Assembly: GCA_003116995.1 (NCBI GenBank)
Contig: BDSL01000009.1
Location: 620,001 to 684,000, forward strand
DNA length: 64,000 nucleotides
Reading direction: 5' to 3'
Origin: Yamagishiella unicocca
Lineage: Eukaryota > Chlorophyta > Chlorophyceae > Chlamydomonadales > Volvocaceae
The notes under the pieces were generated by a model that saw nothing but the letters and a program-made list of their open reading frames with translations, was not told the DNA's origin and did no database searches. Made by a program: the position numbers and the translations under genes. Shown here piece after piece: positions 47,173 through 59,900 of this stretch (position 1 is its first letter; every line of letters begins with the position of its first letter).

Positions 47173-47911
47173 CGGAGATTATGCGGCCTGTTAAGGGCGC
47201 TTTGCTCTTCGCCACTTGGCCCCAAACGCGCCAAGTATGGGCTTGGAGTGCCCTGCATGGCAACACAGTCACATAGACATATGGAGGGTCGACCCATACG
47301 GACTACTGGGTGTGGCGACGGCGACGAGACGTCGTAGGCCGCTTGTTTCATAAGAATGCTGAGGAATGATATAATACACTGAGGCATTTGACGGTCAGTT
47401 ATGCCGTGATGCCGTGACAGTAGCATAAGGGCAACACGCAGACGTCAGTTGGCATCGCAGGTTGGACGCCCTAGGCTTCTGTTTTGCAACGTCATCGGCT
47501 CACCTGTCACCTTGAAAAACATGTGGATGACAAGGAGAACTTTGTAGCTACCACTGTAATTGCCCCAAGGCCCAAATGCAAAGGCGGGAACATAGGGATC
47601 CGCGATATCGCGCTGAGGGTGTCATAGATGGAACCTATGATGCGATCATACTAAATACAATAGCACAATTAGTCAGTACTCAGCGCCTACTGTCCCGTGC
47701 CAGCAACGCACCGGGCTCCGCATGCCTCGCAGGGCTCGCACGGCGCCAGCTATCGTGATGGGAAATGCAACTAAGCTCCTTGTCTTGATGCCATATTACC
47801 TCTGTAACGCTTGGCTACGGTACTAATAAAATGCCATGTTTAATGGAAGCCTTCGGCAAATAGTCCTCAAGATGGCATGGCAGTGTTGAATAGCAACTGA
47901 GGGTCAACAAA
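47173..47911. promoter_or_regulatory. Divergent promoter region (LOTUS-like / TFIIIC subunit)
   Basis: These 739 bases lie between head-to-head ATGs and are AT-richer from 47.5 to 47.9 kb. No defined motif was assigned. Confidence 0.5.
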
Positions 47912-50900
47912 ATGGATGCACTACTGGCCATCGCAGTGGAGGAGGTCGGCTTGGAGGGCCAAGAGGGTCAGTTGTAGGCGCGTCAAACGTTTTGGCCTCT
48001 CGCACGCCGGCCAAACCAGCTCCAGACAGTCAGCACCAGTGCAACGTCCGTACACACACTTTTGAAGCACAATTGACGCTTAGCCGCATTTAATATTGAG
48101 GCTTAATGTCGGACACGCCGCCAAAGCCGAAACGCGCATCCCCCCTCCCCATCACCGCACAGGCTGCACTGTGGAAGCCTTGTGGAGCCAGCTCGCGAGT
48201 CGACTTCCCATTGGTTCCATCACATGTCTTCCGGCACAGCTGCAGGACCTGCTGTGGGCTCTGCTGGTGAAGCGGACTGAGGACATCCAGCTGTACTTGA
48301 TGCCGCCACCGAGCCAGTGGGTACCCCAAAAGCGTGACGGGAGGGATCAGGTCTACCGATAGGCGTGTTTTTGCTTTTCACCAGGGGCCGGAAGGGAAAG
48401 TGCAGACAGGATGGTGCGGCATGACCCAGGGGCCGCCACTCCGTCTACTCGCCCTGAGAACCGCCGGCATGCGCCTCCGTGACAGCCGCATGAGCGCGAG
48501 GATATGCGCGACCAGAGGAAATGCCACAGTAAACAACCTGCACACACGTCTCCCGTCAGTAAATAACCTGGGCGCGTGGCGTCCGTCAGTCTGCCTGTCT
48601 GCCTCCGCGGCGGCTTGCCGCACCCGCGCGCATCGCAGCGAGGTCCAGCGGGCATCTGGCAGCTTGCGTACCCTCGCGGAGGCTGGGCTGCAGGGTCGGG
48701 GGCTGCAGGGTCGGGGGCTGCAGGGTCGGGGGCTGCAGGGTCGGGGGCTGCAGGGTCGGGGGCTGCAGGGTCGGGGGCTGCAGGGTCGGGGGCTGCAGGG
48801 TCGGGGGCTGCAGGGTCGGGGGCTGCAGGGTCGGGGGCTGCAGGGTCCGGTCGCAAGTCGTAGGTCGTAGACTGCGGCAGGTCGTAGGTCGTAGGGCCCG
48901 GTCGCAGGTCGTAGACTGCGGCGGGTTGCGGCGCCGCACCCCGGGCTGCGGACCTAAGGCAGCGAGGCGCACAGCGCCGCTGTCGAGGTCACAGAACCTC
49001 GCTGCAGCTGCGTTGCCACCACGGGGCCATTGTCGGGACAGCAGCGCCGTGCGCGCGTTGGGCTGGGGGATGGGGCAGCAAGCGAGCTGTGCGTGCTGCC
49101 CCCCACCCCTGCCGCCCGCTGCCGCCGGTGGTCGGGTTGTCGCCGCAGGGTCGCGGGCGAGCAGATCAAGGGCGGGGGCAAGAAGACCAAGGGGCCCCGC
49201 GGCAAGTCCACTATTGACAACAGCCCGTTGGCGAAAGCGACCAAGGTGCGTGAGCGTGTCACCGGGGCGGTGGGGTGGTCGGATGGCAGGCGGGAGTGGC
49301 TGGGGGGTAGCAGGCTGGCTGGCGGGTAGCGGGTGGTGTGGGTAGCAGGCGGGGCGGGTAGCAGGCGGGGCGGGTAGCAGGCGGGGCGGGTAGCAGGCGG
49401 GCGGCTTGTAGCGGTAGTGCCCGGCGTGGCACTGCCAACATCCCAATTCCGCACTGGCCGATTTGTGTCGATTCACATTGTAAACATGCATAAGCGCTGT
49501 GCACGGACTAATCAATGTTGCCCTGCTTGTGGCGGTGCCTCCATGCTTCGCGCGTGGGGCCCTACCTGCAGCTGGCGGCTGATGACCCGCGGGTCAGGGA
49601 CCACGCGGCGGCGGCCTCCAGCGGAGTGCGCCTGGTGGTGAGTCAGTCCAGGGGAGGACGCCGGGGTCCAGGGAGGGCCGATGACGCGGGCCGAGTAGCC
49701 CACGGTGCTGCTGTCGCGGCGAAGGGCAGGGGTGGCCTTGGGGGGAGCCAGGCATGGCGGCCCCACTGGCGGCCCGGGTAGGCCATGGGTAGGCCAGTGG
49801 GTAGGCCGGAGCCAACTGCCATGAGGACCGGGGCCCCAAGTGGCTTCCACCACCTGGCCACACGCGCAGCCAGCCGCTCTGCTCCCAGCTGCGCACCGCA
49901 CCGCACCACACCACATGTCATCTGGCACCTGGCACCCTCCGGCTGAGTCCCACGGCCCACTGCCGCCCGTGCCCTGGAAGTCGGGAGCACCCCTCTCGAC
50001 CCCCGGCGATGCTTTTGAGATGGCCGCGACAGCCGGCTCACTGCATTTGTGCAGGGGGGCCCACAAAATGCTCGCTCACACCGCCTCATCCCCGCTCCCT
50101 TTCCACGCGCCGTGAGCCTCACCCCTCCCTTTCCACGCGCCGCGCCCGCGCCCCCAGGCCTCCGAGGCCGTGCGCATGTCGGTGCTGGGCGTGTATGAGA
50201 TCCAGGAGTCCCGCTTCCCGCTCAGCGACGCGCAGCTGGCGGCGCTGGAGGTGATTGGTCGCACCCGCTGGCGGGGCACCATCAACGCCTACCTGGCCAA
50301 TCGCCTGGGCATAGCCTACTGCAACTTCTTCTACATTGTCAAGGTGCGGTGGGGGGTGGCGGGAAAACCGTTGACGCGGAAAAGACAGGAGGGGAGCGGG
50401 GGAGGGGGGTGGGAAGGGGCGGGGCGCGTGAGGCGGGGCGGGGGCGGGGAGGGTTTTATATCCGGGAAGGGCGGGAGGGGGATGAGGCCCAGTGGGAGGG
50501 GGACGGGGGCGGGCGGGGCGTGTAGGGGTACGACTCGCGAGGCCGGTGTCCGAGCGAGCCCCGCACCAGGATGCCACGTCGGCTGTCTCCGCCGTCGTCC
50601 TTCCATTGCACCTCTGCTCGGCTGCCCGGTACTACCAGCCCCCCCTCACCCCTGCGGATTGTGTATACCGGAGGTGACACCACTGGCTCCCCGTGCGCCT
50701 GTGTGCCCTGCTTGCGGTCCACCCTGCCGGGCCGCCACCCTGGCCTGACTGCTGTCGGACCGCCAGCAGGGGCGCCACCTCCCCATGTTGGCGCCGTCGC
50801 TCCCTCACCCACACCGCACCCCCACCAACCCAGCCTACGCCCCCCCTCCAGCGTCTGTCCTAAACGGTTTTCCTTCGTACACGGGTTTTCTTTGCAACCC

Positions 50901-53900
50901 TCCAGCCTACGCCCTCCACCCAGCGTACGCCCCCTCCGCCTTACCGGCTACCGCGCCCTCCCCTCAGAACCTGGAGACCCGGAAGCTCGTGGTGAAGAAC
51001 CCGGTGGTGTTCGCGCCGCCCGGGGCCACCGTCACCGTGTCGTCGGTGCTGCACCTGCCGCGGTTCCAGCCGGCGGTGAAGCTGGGTCCGGGGCAGATGT
51101 TCAAGGTGCGTCTGCGCACGCAGCCACCACCTCGCCCCTGCGCACACCTCTTTCCACCATCTCACAACGCGAGCTGCATGCCACCGCGCTACCATCAGCC
51201 CGATTGGGGGCCACGCGCTGTGCGACCGACAGCTCGGCGCGACCCAGGCGCATGAGCGCAGGCGGGCCCGTGTCGCCCCATTGTGGGCGCGGGGGGCCAG
51301 TGGGTGCAGCGGTGGGGGCAGCAGTGGGGGCAGCAGTGGGTGCAGCAGTGGGTGATGCCGTCCGCGGTGACGAATGCACCACCTTGCCAGGCGCCGTACC
51401 AGCCCCGGGGCTCTTAAGGACCAGCGTCACGCGTCGTTCGTTCGTGCCCCTTGGGAGCGAGACGCTCTGTGCTGCTCGGCTCCTCCCACCGCCGTCAACA
51501 CATCCCGCTGCCCCCGCGGGCTTCCGAGGGGGACGGACGAGCGACGCAGCTCCTTAACCGCGGCTGGTACGGTGCACGATAATGTCGTACGGTTGCCAGT
51601 GCGCGAGGCAGCACCCACCGCTGCCCCCGCTTCCCCATGCTGCTGCGGCTGCCCCTTCCACACCACTCACCCTCACCCCACCTCACCCCACCTCAACCCA
51701 CCTCACCCCACCCCACCTCAACCCACCTCGACCCTTCGTACGCGGGTTTTCCTTGTAACCCCACCTGCCAGACGGTGGACGCTGTTCGCGGCATGGAGGT
51801 GGCCACGTACGTGCTCCAGGACGACAACATGTACATGCGGCTGGTGTGCAGCACCATCGCTGAGACTGCGGAGCGGCTGGTGGTGGAGTCGGACCTCAAG
51901 CTTGTGTGCGGCTTCAGGGGCACGAGGGGGCACAGGCTGTGGCGGCGGCTGAGGGTACGCCGGGGGGCAGGGAGGCGGGCACAGGCTGGGGGTTCGCCTG
52001 AGGGCACGCCGGGGGGGTTGGAAGGAAAACCCGTGCGCGAAGAAAAAAGCCGTTTGGGGGCATCCGTTTGGAGATGCATGCTGGAGGACTTGGTTGGGGA
52101 AACTAAACGTCGGAGGTCGTGTGTCGACCTTCGGCGGCTATGTCTTAAGGGGGCGGGCAGGCTGAGGGACCGCGGGGGCGCAGAGAGGCGGCGGGAGGGG
52201 GGCGCCGTAACTGCACGACGGAGCACCGTGTCCTGGCTGCGGCGGGCGGTGCGAAAAAAAGAGGTGCGAAAAAAAGAGGTGCGAAAAACAGAGGTGCGAA
52301 AAACAGAGGTGCGAAAAACAGACAATTAATGTATCTCCTTATTGTGGAGGGTTTGCGTGCGTTGGGTGCTCGGCGGCTCAACACACGCGCCGCCGTTCTG
52401 TCCTCGCTGCCTGGCGCTGCTTCCCGGGGGGCAGGATGCCGACCCATGCCACCGCGCGGCTGCGTGCACACACCCGTACCACGACTGCGCGGCATGCGGC
52501 CGAGTCACCTTCCTCACACCGCTCACTCGCCGTTGCCCCACCGCCGTGCCGCCCTCCTGGCGCTGCCCCTACCGTTGGCGCTGCCGCAGCGCAAGCTGGA
52601 GGACCAGGGCTACCTGTCGTTCGAGACGTGCCGGGTGCGCGACCGCCTGGTGCCGTGCGTGCGGCTGCTCAAGGACTGGAAGCCGCCCACGACCGCGGAC
52701 GACCCGGAGGGAGGCGGCGAGGGTGCGCCGAGTTTTGGGTGGAGGGGTTGCGATACAGACGTGAGCAGTACAGTTGGCGCATAGACTTCGGTCGCCTGGT
52801 CGCGGGTGCATGCTGGCGCGCTTGGATTGATTGATCTCCTCGGCCCCCGAGTTGGGGGGCCCCGAGAAGATCATCCGGTGGCATGACTGGGTGGGGGTCC
52901 GGTGTACGTAAGGATAGCGCGTGCCACACAGCCCCCCCGGTCCGGAGCAGTGGATGCTGGTGTCAGGTCCGGGACGGGAGTGCGTCAGGTCCGAGGAACG
53001 GGAGTGCGAGCTGACGGGGCCCCTCCTGGCCACCCGCACCTCCCCCCCCGCGCACCCACAGACGCCGAGGAGGGCGACCCCGAGGACCCCGAGGCGGGGG
53101 GCCGCCGCGGGAGCATCCACGTGGCGGAGCTGTCCATGGAGCGGCAGCTGCTGGACGGGATCCTGTCAGCGGGCTCGGACGGGGTGCTGAACCACGAGCT
53201 GTTCGCAAAGCTGGGAGTCAGCTCCAAGGTGTACGGCACCAAGTGAGTGTCGTTCTGGCGGCTCGGGCTGCAGGGGTGTGAGAGGGCAGCCGCTGGTGGG
53301 CACTGATGGCTGTACAGGTTGTAAAGAAGGACCGGTTACGCTCGATGTGGGAAGTGTGTAGCTGGCCGCAGAGGCTTCGGACACCTGGTCGTGTGCGCAT
53401 GATGGTGGACTTGGATTGACTGCTAAAATAACTGTGAAGGTGGCCAGTCGGCGGCCAGATAGCGGGTGGGGTCGGTGGCAGGGGTCAGTGTTTCGGCTGT
53501 GGCCCGTTTGTGGGCTGGGGCCGGACTATGGTGGTGGGGGCGGACGGTGCGCCCTCCGGGCGCCTCCCCGCCCTCGCCTCGGGCCCACATGCGATGCACA
53601 CGCACATGCGATGCACACGCACATGCGATGCACACGCACATGCGATGCACACGCACGGCGCACGACTGTAGGTCCGAGGCGCTTCGTTGGCCCACCCGGA
53701 CGGCAACCCTTTGGACTCGGTTCCTCGTGCGCGCTGCTGTCGTCCTACCTCATGTGTATCCCCAACCCAGTTCTCCAGCATACATCTCAAAACGTCTTCC
53801 TCGAACCTCATGTGTATGCACCCCCGCATGCGTCCCCCACGCGTTCCCCGCGTATGGCTCTCCTCACCGTCCCGCCTGTCGCGGCACCCGTGTGGCACCA

Positions 53901-56900
53901 CCTGCAGGCTGGTGGAGCTGATCAAGCGCTACAACATCAACGTCACCGTCGTCAACCGCGGCCGCGCAGTCCTGAACCGCCTGGTGGCCCCCACGGAGCT
54001 GCTGGTGGCGGCGGGGCACGTGCTGCCGCCGCCGCCGCCGCTGCCGCTACTGCCGCCGCCGCCGCTGCCGCCGCTACTGCCGCCGCCGCCGCCGCTGCTG
54101 CTACTGCCGCCGCCGCAGCAGCAGCAGCTATTGCCGCCGCCGCTGCCGCAGCTACTGCTGCTGCCGCCGCCGCCGGCCGCCGAGCAGGCGCCCGCCGCGG
54201 GTGAGCAAGCAGCAGCTGGGGACGCCGCAGCCGCTGCTGGGCAAGCGGGGGTGCCCGCCGCGCCCGCTGCAGCCGCTGTCACAGTCGCGGCTCCTGTGGG
54301 CCGAAAGAAGGCGGCGGCAAAGGGTGCGGGTGCGGGTGCTTCGGCACCGGCGAAGAAAACCGCAGCGGCGATGGCAAAGGGTGCTGCGGCGGCGGCGGCC
54401 GCCGCGGCCGCGGCGGCCGCTGTCGATACGCCGCGGCCCCGGCGCTCGGCCGCCGTGAAGGCTAGCGCGGGCGCGAAGCTGGCGCTGAAGGAGCTAGGGG
54501 GTGACGGCGGCGGCGACAGTGACGATGACTTCACCGTGGAAGATGCTGAGGCTGAGGAAAAGCAGGTGGGGAGTGACGCCGCCAGCGACGAGGAGATGGA
54601 CGACGACGCCAGCGCCGACGACGCCGCGGACGAGCTGAACGGGGACGATGCCGTCGAGGAGCGGCGCCGCGGAGGCGCGGGGGCGAGCAGCTCCGGTCGC
54701 GGTGGCGGCGGCGGCGGCGGCAAGGGCCGTGGCGGGCGCGGGGGCAGGCCTGCGAAGCGGCAGCGTCTGGGTGTGGCGGCGGTGTCGGCGGCAGCGGAAG
54801 CGACGCCCGCTGCGGTCGCCGCGCCGACGCCGGCGGCAACGCCAGGCGCGGTGGCGGCGGCGCTGACGGGGCCGACAGCTGTGCTGCTGCTGGGCGCAGC
54901 GCCGGTCCCGCTGGCGGGCGCTCCGGCGGCGGTGGGCATGGACGCGCCGGCGGCTGTCAAGGAGAGGAAGCCCCACTGGACCAAAGTCATTGTGAGTACG
55001 GAGTACCGCGGCCGGTGGGCACGTGCGCTGTACTGGGTTCCTCGGCCACTGACTGCACCGGCGGTTCCCGGCCTTGAGGGCTTCGGAGCGATGGACCCGG
55101 ACACTCGATTGTGTGGTACGGCAGCCGCACACATGGTTGCTCATGTGCCACTCCAGGGAGCGCCGACACTGCCCGCCGCACGTGGGGAGCCACGCCCCCC
55201 GCTGTGGATTCGCGGATTACGTCTTTTATCCCCCCCCGCTGTCTGGAGCCAAGCCATGCTGCGGGCGGGTCCACATGCACTCGGCCCCCACTAGGCTCAC
55301 GCCAGGACACCGCATCACCCCCCACGCCAGCACATCACTGGCTCAACACACACACACGCCGCCAGAACAACAACTAGCTGCAAGGAAGGCAGCGCCCTCC
55401 GCAGTGCCAGGTGCTGGACGCAGCGCCTCCTCCCTCGCCCGCGGCTTGACGCTAACCCGCCGCTCCCCCGCCCCGCCCCGCCGCTCCCCCGCCGTGCACG
55501 CCGTCCAGACGCTCAAGTCGGAGGACCGGCTGCGGCTGCTGCTGGAGCACCTCAACACGCACCGCTTCATATCGCGTGTGCAGGTGAGTCCCCCGCAGCC
55601 CCCGCGCCGTCAGGTCGTACCCGCCCCCCCTTCCTCGGACTGTCACCGCAGCCACTACTAGCGCTAACCTCCACCGCCGCCACCACCAACAACAATGTTA
55701 CCACCATGACCCCCTCTACCACCGCCACCACGACAACCACCACCACCGCCACCACCACCGCCATCACCACCACCACCGCCATCACAACCACCACCGCCAC
55801 CACCACCACACCCACACCCACGACTGCTACCACCACCACTTCTCCCAAGCAACTCACCCCAAACCCACCCTATGCGCGGCTGCCCTGCAGGTCCGGCGGC
55901 TGGTGATGGAGTGGGAGAGCGCGGTGAGCGGCAAGCCCGTCCCCAACAGCAACGCGGGCCCCGACATCAAGACCATCCGGCGCCTCATGACGCGCCTCGC
56001 GGACGCGGGGAAGGCCCGGCTGATCCGAGTGGAGACGCCGGGCTTCCTGGGTGACAACAGACCGGTAAGGCGCGACACTGGTGACCCTAAAACCTTCAGG
56101 CGCGACGGTTGGTCCTCTTGACAGCGAACATCAATGCAAGATGGCCGCGTAGCTCCCTACAAACCTACCGTAGCTGCCTGCCTTGTAGTTTTTTTTCTCT
56201 GGCGAGTATTTTCAAGGAAGATGGCACTACGGCTCATAGGAAAGCTACCATATTTGTGTACTCCAACGCCGTACGGCCAAATAAAGTGTCTCTTTCCGGC
56301 AAGCCATGTACGAGCCATGTACGAGGGATGCGTCCGACCTCCCCGCGCGCTCTCCAAGCTCTCGGTGGTCCCTCCGCCCCTCCCCCCTCCGCCAGATCGA
56401 CACGTTGATCCGCCCCGACCTGGAAGAGACCCCGGAGCTGCTGGAGGAGATCCGCAAGCAGATGGCGGAGTTCGAGCGCAAGCTGCGGTCCGAGTGCTGC
56501 CGCAAGGCCATCGCGGCGCGCAAGTTCGCCTCCCAGACCGACAACCGCATCGGCAACCTGCTGCCGGAGCACACGGGGGGAGCGGCGGCGGCGGCCACCC
56601 AGGCGGCGGCGGCAGCGGACGCCACGCCGGTGGTGCCCGAGGACCCCACGGACGGGATGCTGAGGTGAGGGGGGTTTACCCAGGTGGGGGTTCGAGGGAA
56701 ACCCGTGGATGTCCGAAACAATCGTTTAAAACAGAAGTTTTGAGATGCATGCGGGAGAACTGGGTTGGGGATACGAAAGCCGAAGGTCGTAATATGACCC
56801 AGGTGGGGGGGGGTTACCGAGGTGGCGGGGGTTTACTGAGGTGTGCGGGGGGGTACCGAGGTGAGGGGCGTGACCGAGGTGAGGGGGGGGGGGTACAGAA

Positions 56901-59900
56901 AAGAACCGGTTACTCGACATGAGGTGAGGGAGGGGGGCGGGCGGGTATTGGGAGGAGACCAAGCACGGACTTCTCGTTGCTGCGGGGGCGGGCTGTGACG
57001 GGCGAGTTGCGCCCTCCGCCGCAGCAGCCGTTGGTCGTGGCAGCGCACCGTCTCCCCTCATCCACGGGTCTTCCTCGAAACCCCCCCCCACCCCCACCCC
57101 GGGGCTGCAGCCGGTTGTCCGCGCCCCCTGCCCGCGTGCGGCGGCGCGAGGAGGCGCTGGGGCACTCTCCGACGCCCCCACCATCTCACCACCACCACCA
57201 CCACGCACCACCACCACGGATTTTCCTTCGCACACGGGCTCTCTCCTTGAAACACCACAACTCCAGTCGGAAGGCGAGCCCTGGTATAAGCACGGGGGCC
57301 GCCGCCGCCGCATCAGTACCGCACTCCTCACCCAAAACACCGTGCTCCCTTCCCCTCGCCCCTCAGGGCCGCGGGGCTGCACCTCGGGGGCCCGGAGCCG
57401 GACACCCCCGGCGGCGCCGCCGCCCCCTCGCCCCCGCCCACCGGCCAGCTGGCCGACGTGGCTGCCGCCACCGCAGCCCTGCGGCTGGGTCGCGGCGTGA
57501 GCCTGTTCCGCGCCGTGCACAACGAGGCCACCGCGCGGTCCGTTGAGAACGGCCTCATCCCCGCCAAGATGGTGCGGGTGCGGCTGCTGCACTTCCTCAT
57601 CGCCAAGCTCGTGGGTGAGCAGCCGCACCGTGGGGGATTGTATGAACACCGTGGGGGCGGGGGGTGGGTTGCAACAACAAATTGGTGACTCGATGTGGGA
57701 GGTGTAGCCGGCGCACCCTTACACCGTGTATGTGTGGGGGAGGGGGGACCGGAAGGCTATGAGCCCAAACCGGAGGAAAAGAGCCACCTGGGGTGGGGAG
57801 ATTGCAAGGAAAACCCGTTTACGAAAGGAAAACTCGCGGAGGGTTTATAACGGGGGGGATTCGATGAAGACCCGTGGGGGGAGGGTTATAGGGGCTGTAA
57901 GGCCAGGCCGGCATGCTGGGGCCATGTCAGGTCGCTATCCCCCACCGCAAGGGCACGCGCGTGGGGCCAGCCTAGGAGGCACCCTCTGTCACCCTCCAGG
58001 GGTCACTGAATCCCATCTCTCCCGCTTCCCTCCCCCCCGCCCCTCCTCGTCCAGGTCTGGGCGGCTTCGAGGCCGACGCTCTGGCCTCCGTGGACCCCGA
58101 CCCCGCCTGCATGCCGCACATGCCGCAGACCCTGGGGGAGGAGGTGCTGAGCCTGGCATCAGCCACGGAGCGCTCCCGGATGGCCTTCGCCTTCGGGGCC
58201 ATGAAGGGAGTGGCGCCGATGCCCTCGCAGCAGCAGCAGCAGGGCGTCGCAGCGGCAGATGGCGGAGGGACGGGGGCAGGGGCAGACGCCGGCGAAGGAG
58301 GCGGCGGCGGCGGCGCGGCAGCGCCGAGTGCGACATCTACTCGCCACTTGAGTGTGCGGCGGCTGTGGAGCATCATGCCGCTCAGCGTGGCGTTGCAGGT
58401 GTGTGTGTCCTGTGGGCCCTATTGCATCGCACCAGCAGGGGATGTCCCGCCAAAACCCTAACCCCCCGCCCCCGCGCCCCCCCCACGCCCGCGCCGCCCG
58501 CGGTTTGTCGGCCGTGGATTCGCGGATTCTCTTATCAAACCCCTCCCCACGCCCCGCCCCCGTAGGTCCTGGGCAGCACCTCCCGGCGTCCTCCCGACGA
58601 CCTAGCCCGCCTGTGCGAGAGCGGCGCCACCCTGGGCTCGCTGACCACGGAGCAGGCCCGCGACATCATGGACGGCACCTCGGTGCACCGCCTGGAGTAC
58701 CTCATCAGCATACTGCGCCGCTTGAGGCTGCTGGAGTGGGCGGTGGTCGACCCGGAGCGGACGGCGGCGACCCGACGACCCGGGCCGGGCGCCGGGGTGC
58801 GCGCGCGGGACGGCCAGGGCGTCATGCTGCTGGTGCACGGCAGGGGTGAGTCGCGGAGGGGCGGGAGGGGCGGGGAGGGGAGGGTTAAAAGGAAGACCCG
58901 TGTACGAAAGGGGAGGGGAGGGGGGGCGGGCGAGGAAGCCCGCGGGGAGGGGGATGCGGTCAGCACCTGTAGGCGTGTGGCGGCGAGCAGCGGCTCGTGC
59001 GCCGCAGGCTGACGAGGCCAGCGGGACCTTCCGACCTTTGGTGGACCTTGCCTGAGGCCGGACCCACAGAGGCCCGCCTCGCCCCGCAAGCCGTGAGAGG
59101 AGGCGGAGACAGCACCCTCGCGCTGAACGCCTTGTTGCCGCGCCCTCTTACCGCCCTGGCGCTCAGCCCATGCTCCACCCACCCGGCTGCGGGCGTGCCC
59201 CAGCCCACCCCACACTTCGCCTCAGCTGACCATCAACACGCGCTCCTGCGCCACCCTCCTGCCGGTCAGGTGTTCTCGAGGTGCCGCCCGGCAAGGACAT
59301 GGGCACCGAGGCGGCCGCGGCCCCAACCGCGACCGCAACCGCGGCCGAGGCGGCGGGGGGCGAGCCGGCAGCAGCACCAGCGGGCGCCGCGGACGCAGGA
59401 CAAGCAGCAGCAGCGCCGCCTGCTGGTGCGACCGGCACCGGTCCCGCCGCCGTGGTTATGGGTGCGCCCTCCGGCTTCAGCACCATGGCCGGCGGCAGCG
59501 GGCGGTTCGTGGATGTGGACCTGACGAGCTCCGCGGGGCTGGACGAGTACTGGCGGCGGTTCGAGGAGCTGTACCGCATGGAGGGCAGCACGCAGTCGGA
59601 GGTGCAGAGGCTCAAAAAGTGCTTCCCGGCGACAAGTGAGGCAGGGGCGTAGGCGAAGGGGGGGTTCCCTGGACTGGGGTCTCTGGACAAGGGGTCCCTA
59701 GACGGGGGTCGTAGACAGGGACATCCAACAGGGGAAGCAGAAGGGCAGGGGCGGTAGGCGTGTGTGGGATCGGGCGCACCGCTGCCGTACCGACGGCCGC
59801 GGTCGGCCTGTAGCCCAGCCCTAGCCAGTCCCACTGCGCCCTGCTCCTCCTGAAGCGGTCACCGGCCGCGCATCCGCTCGTCTGCCGACCCCGCCGGTCA

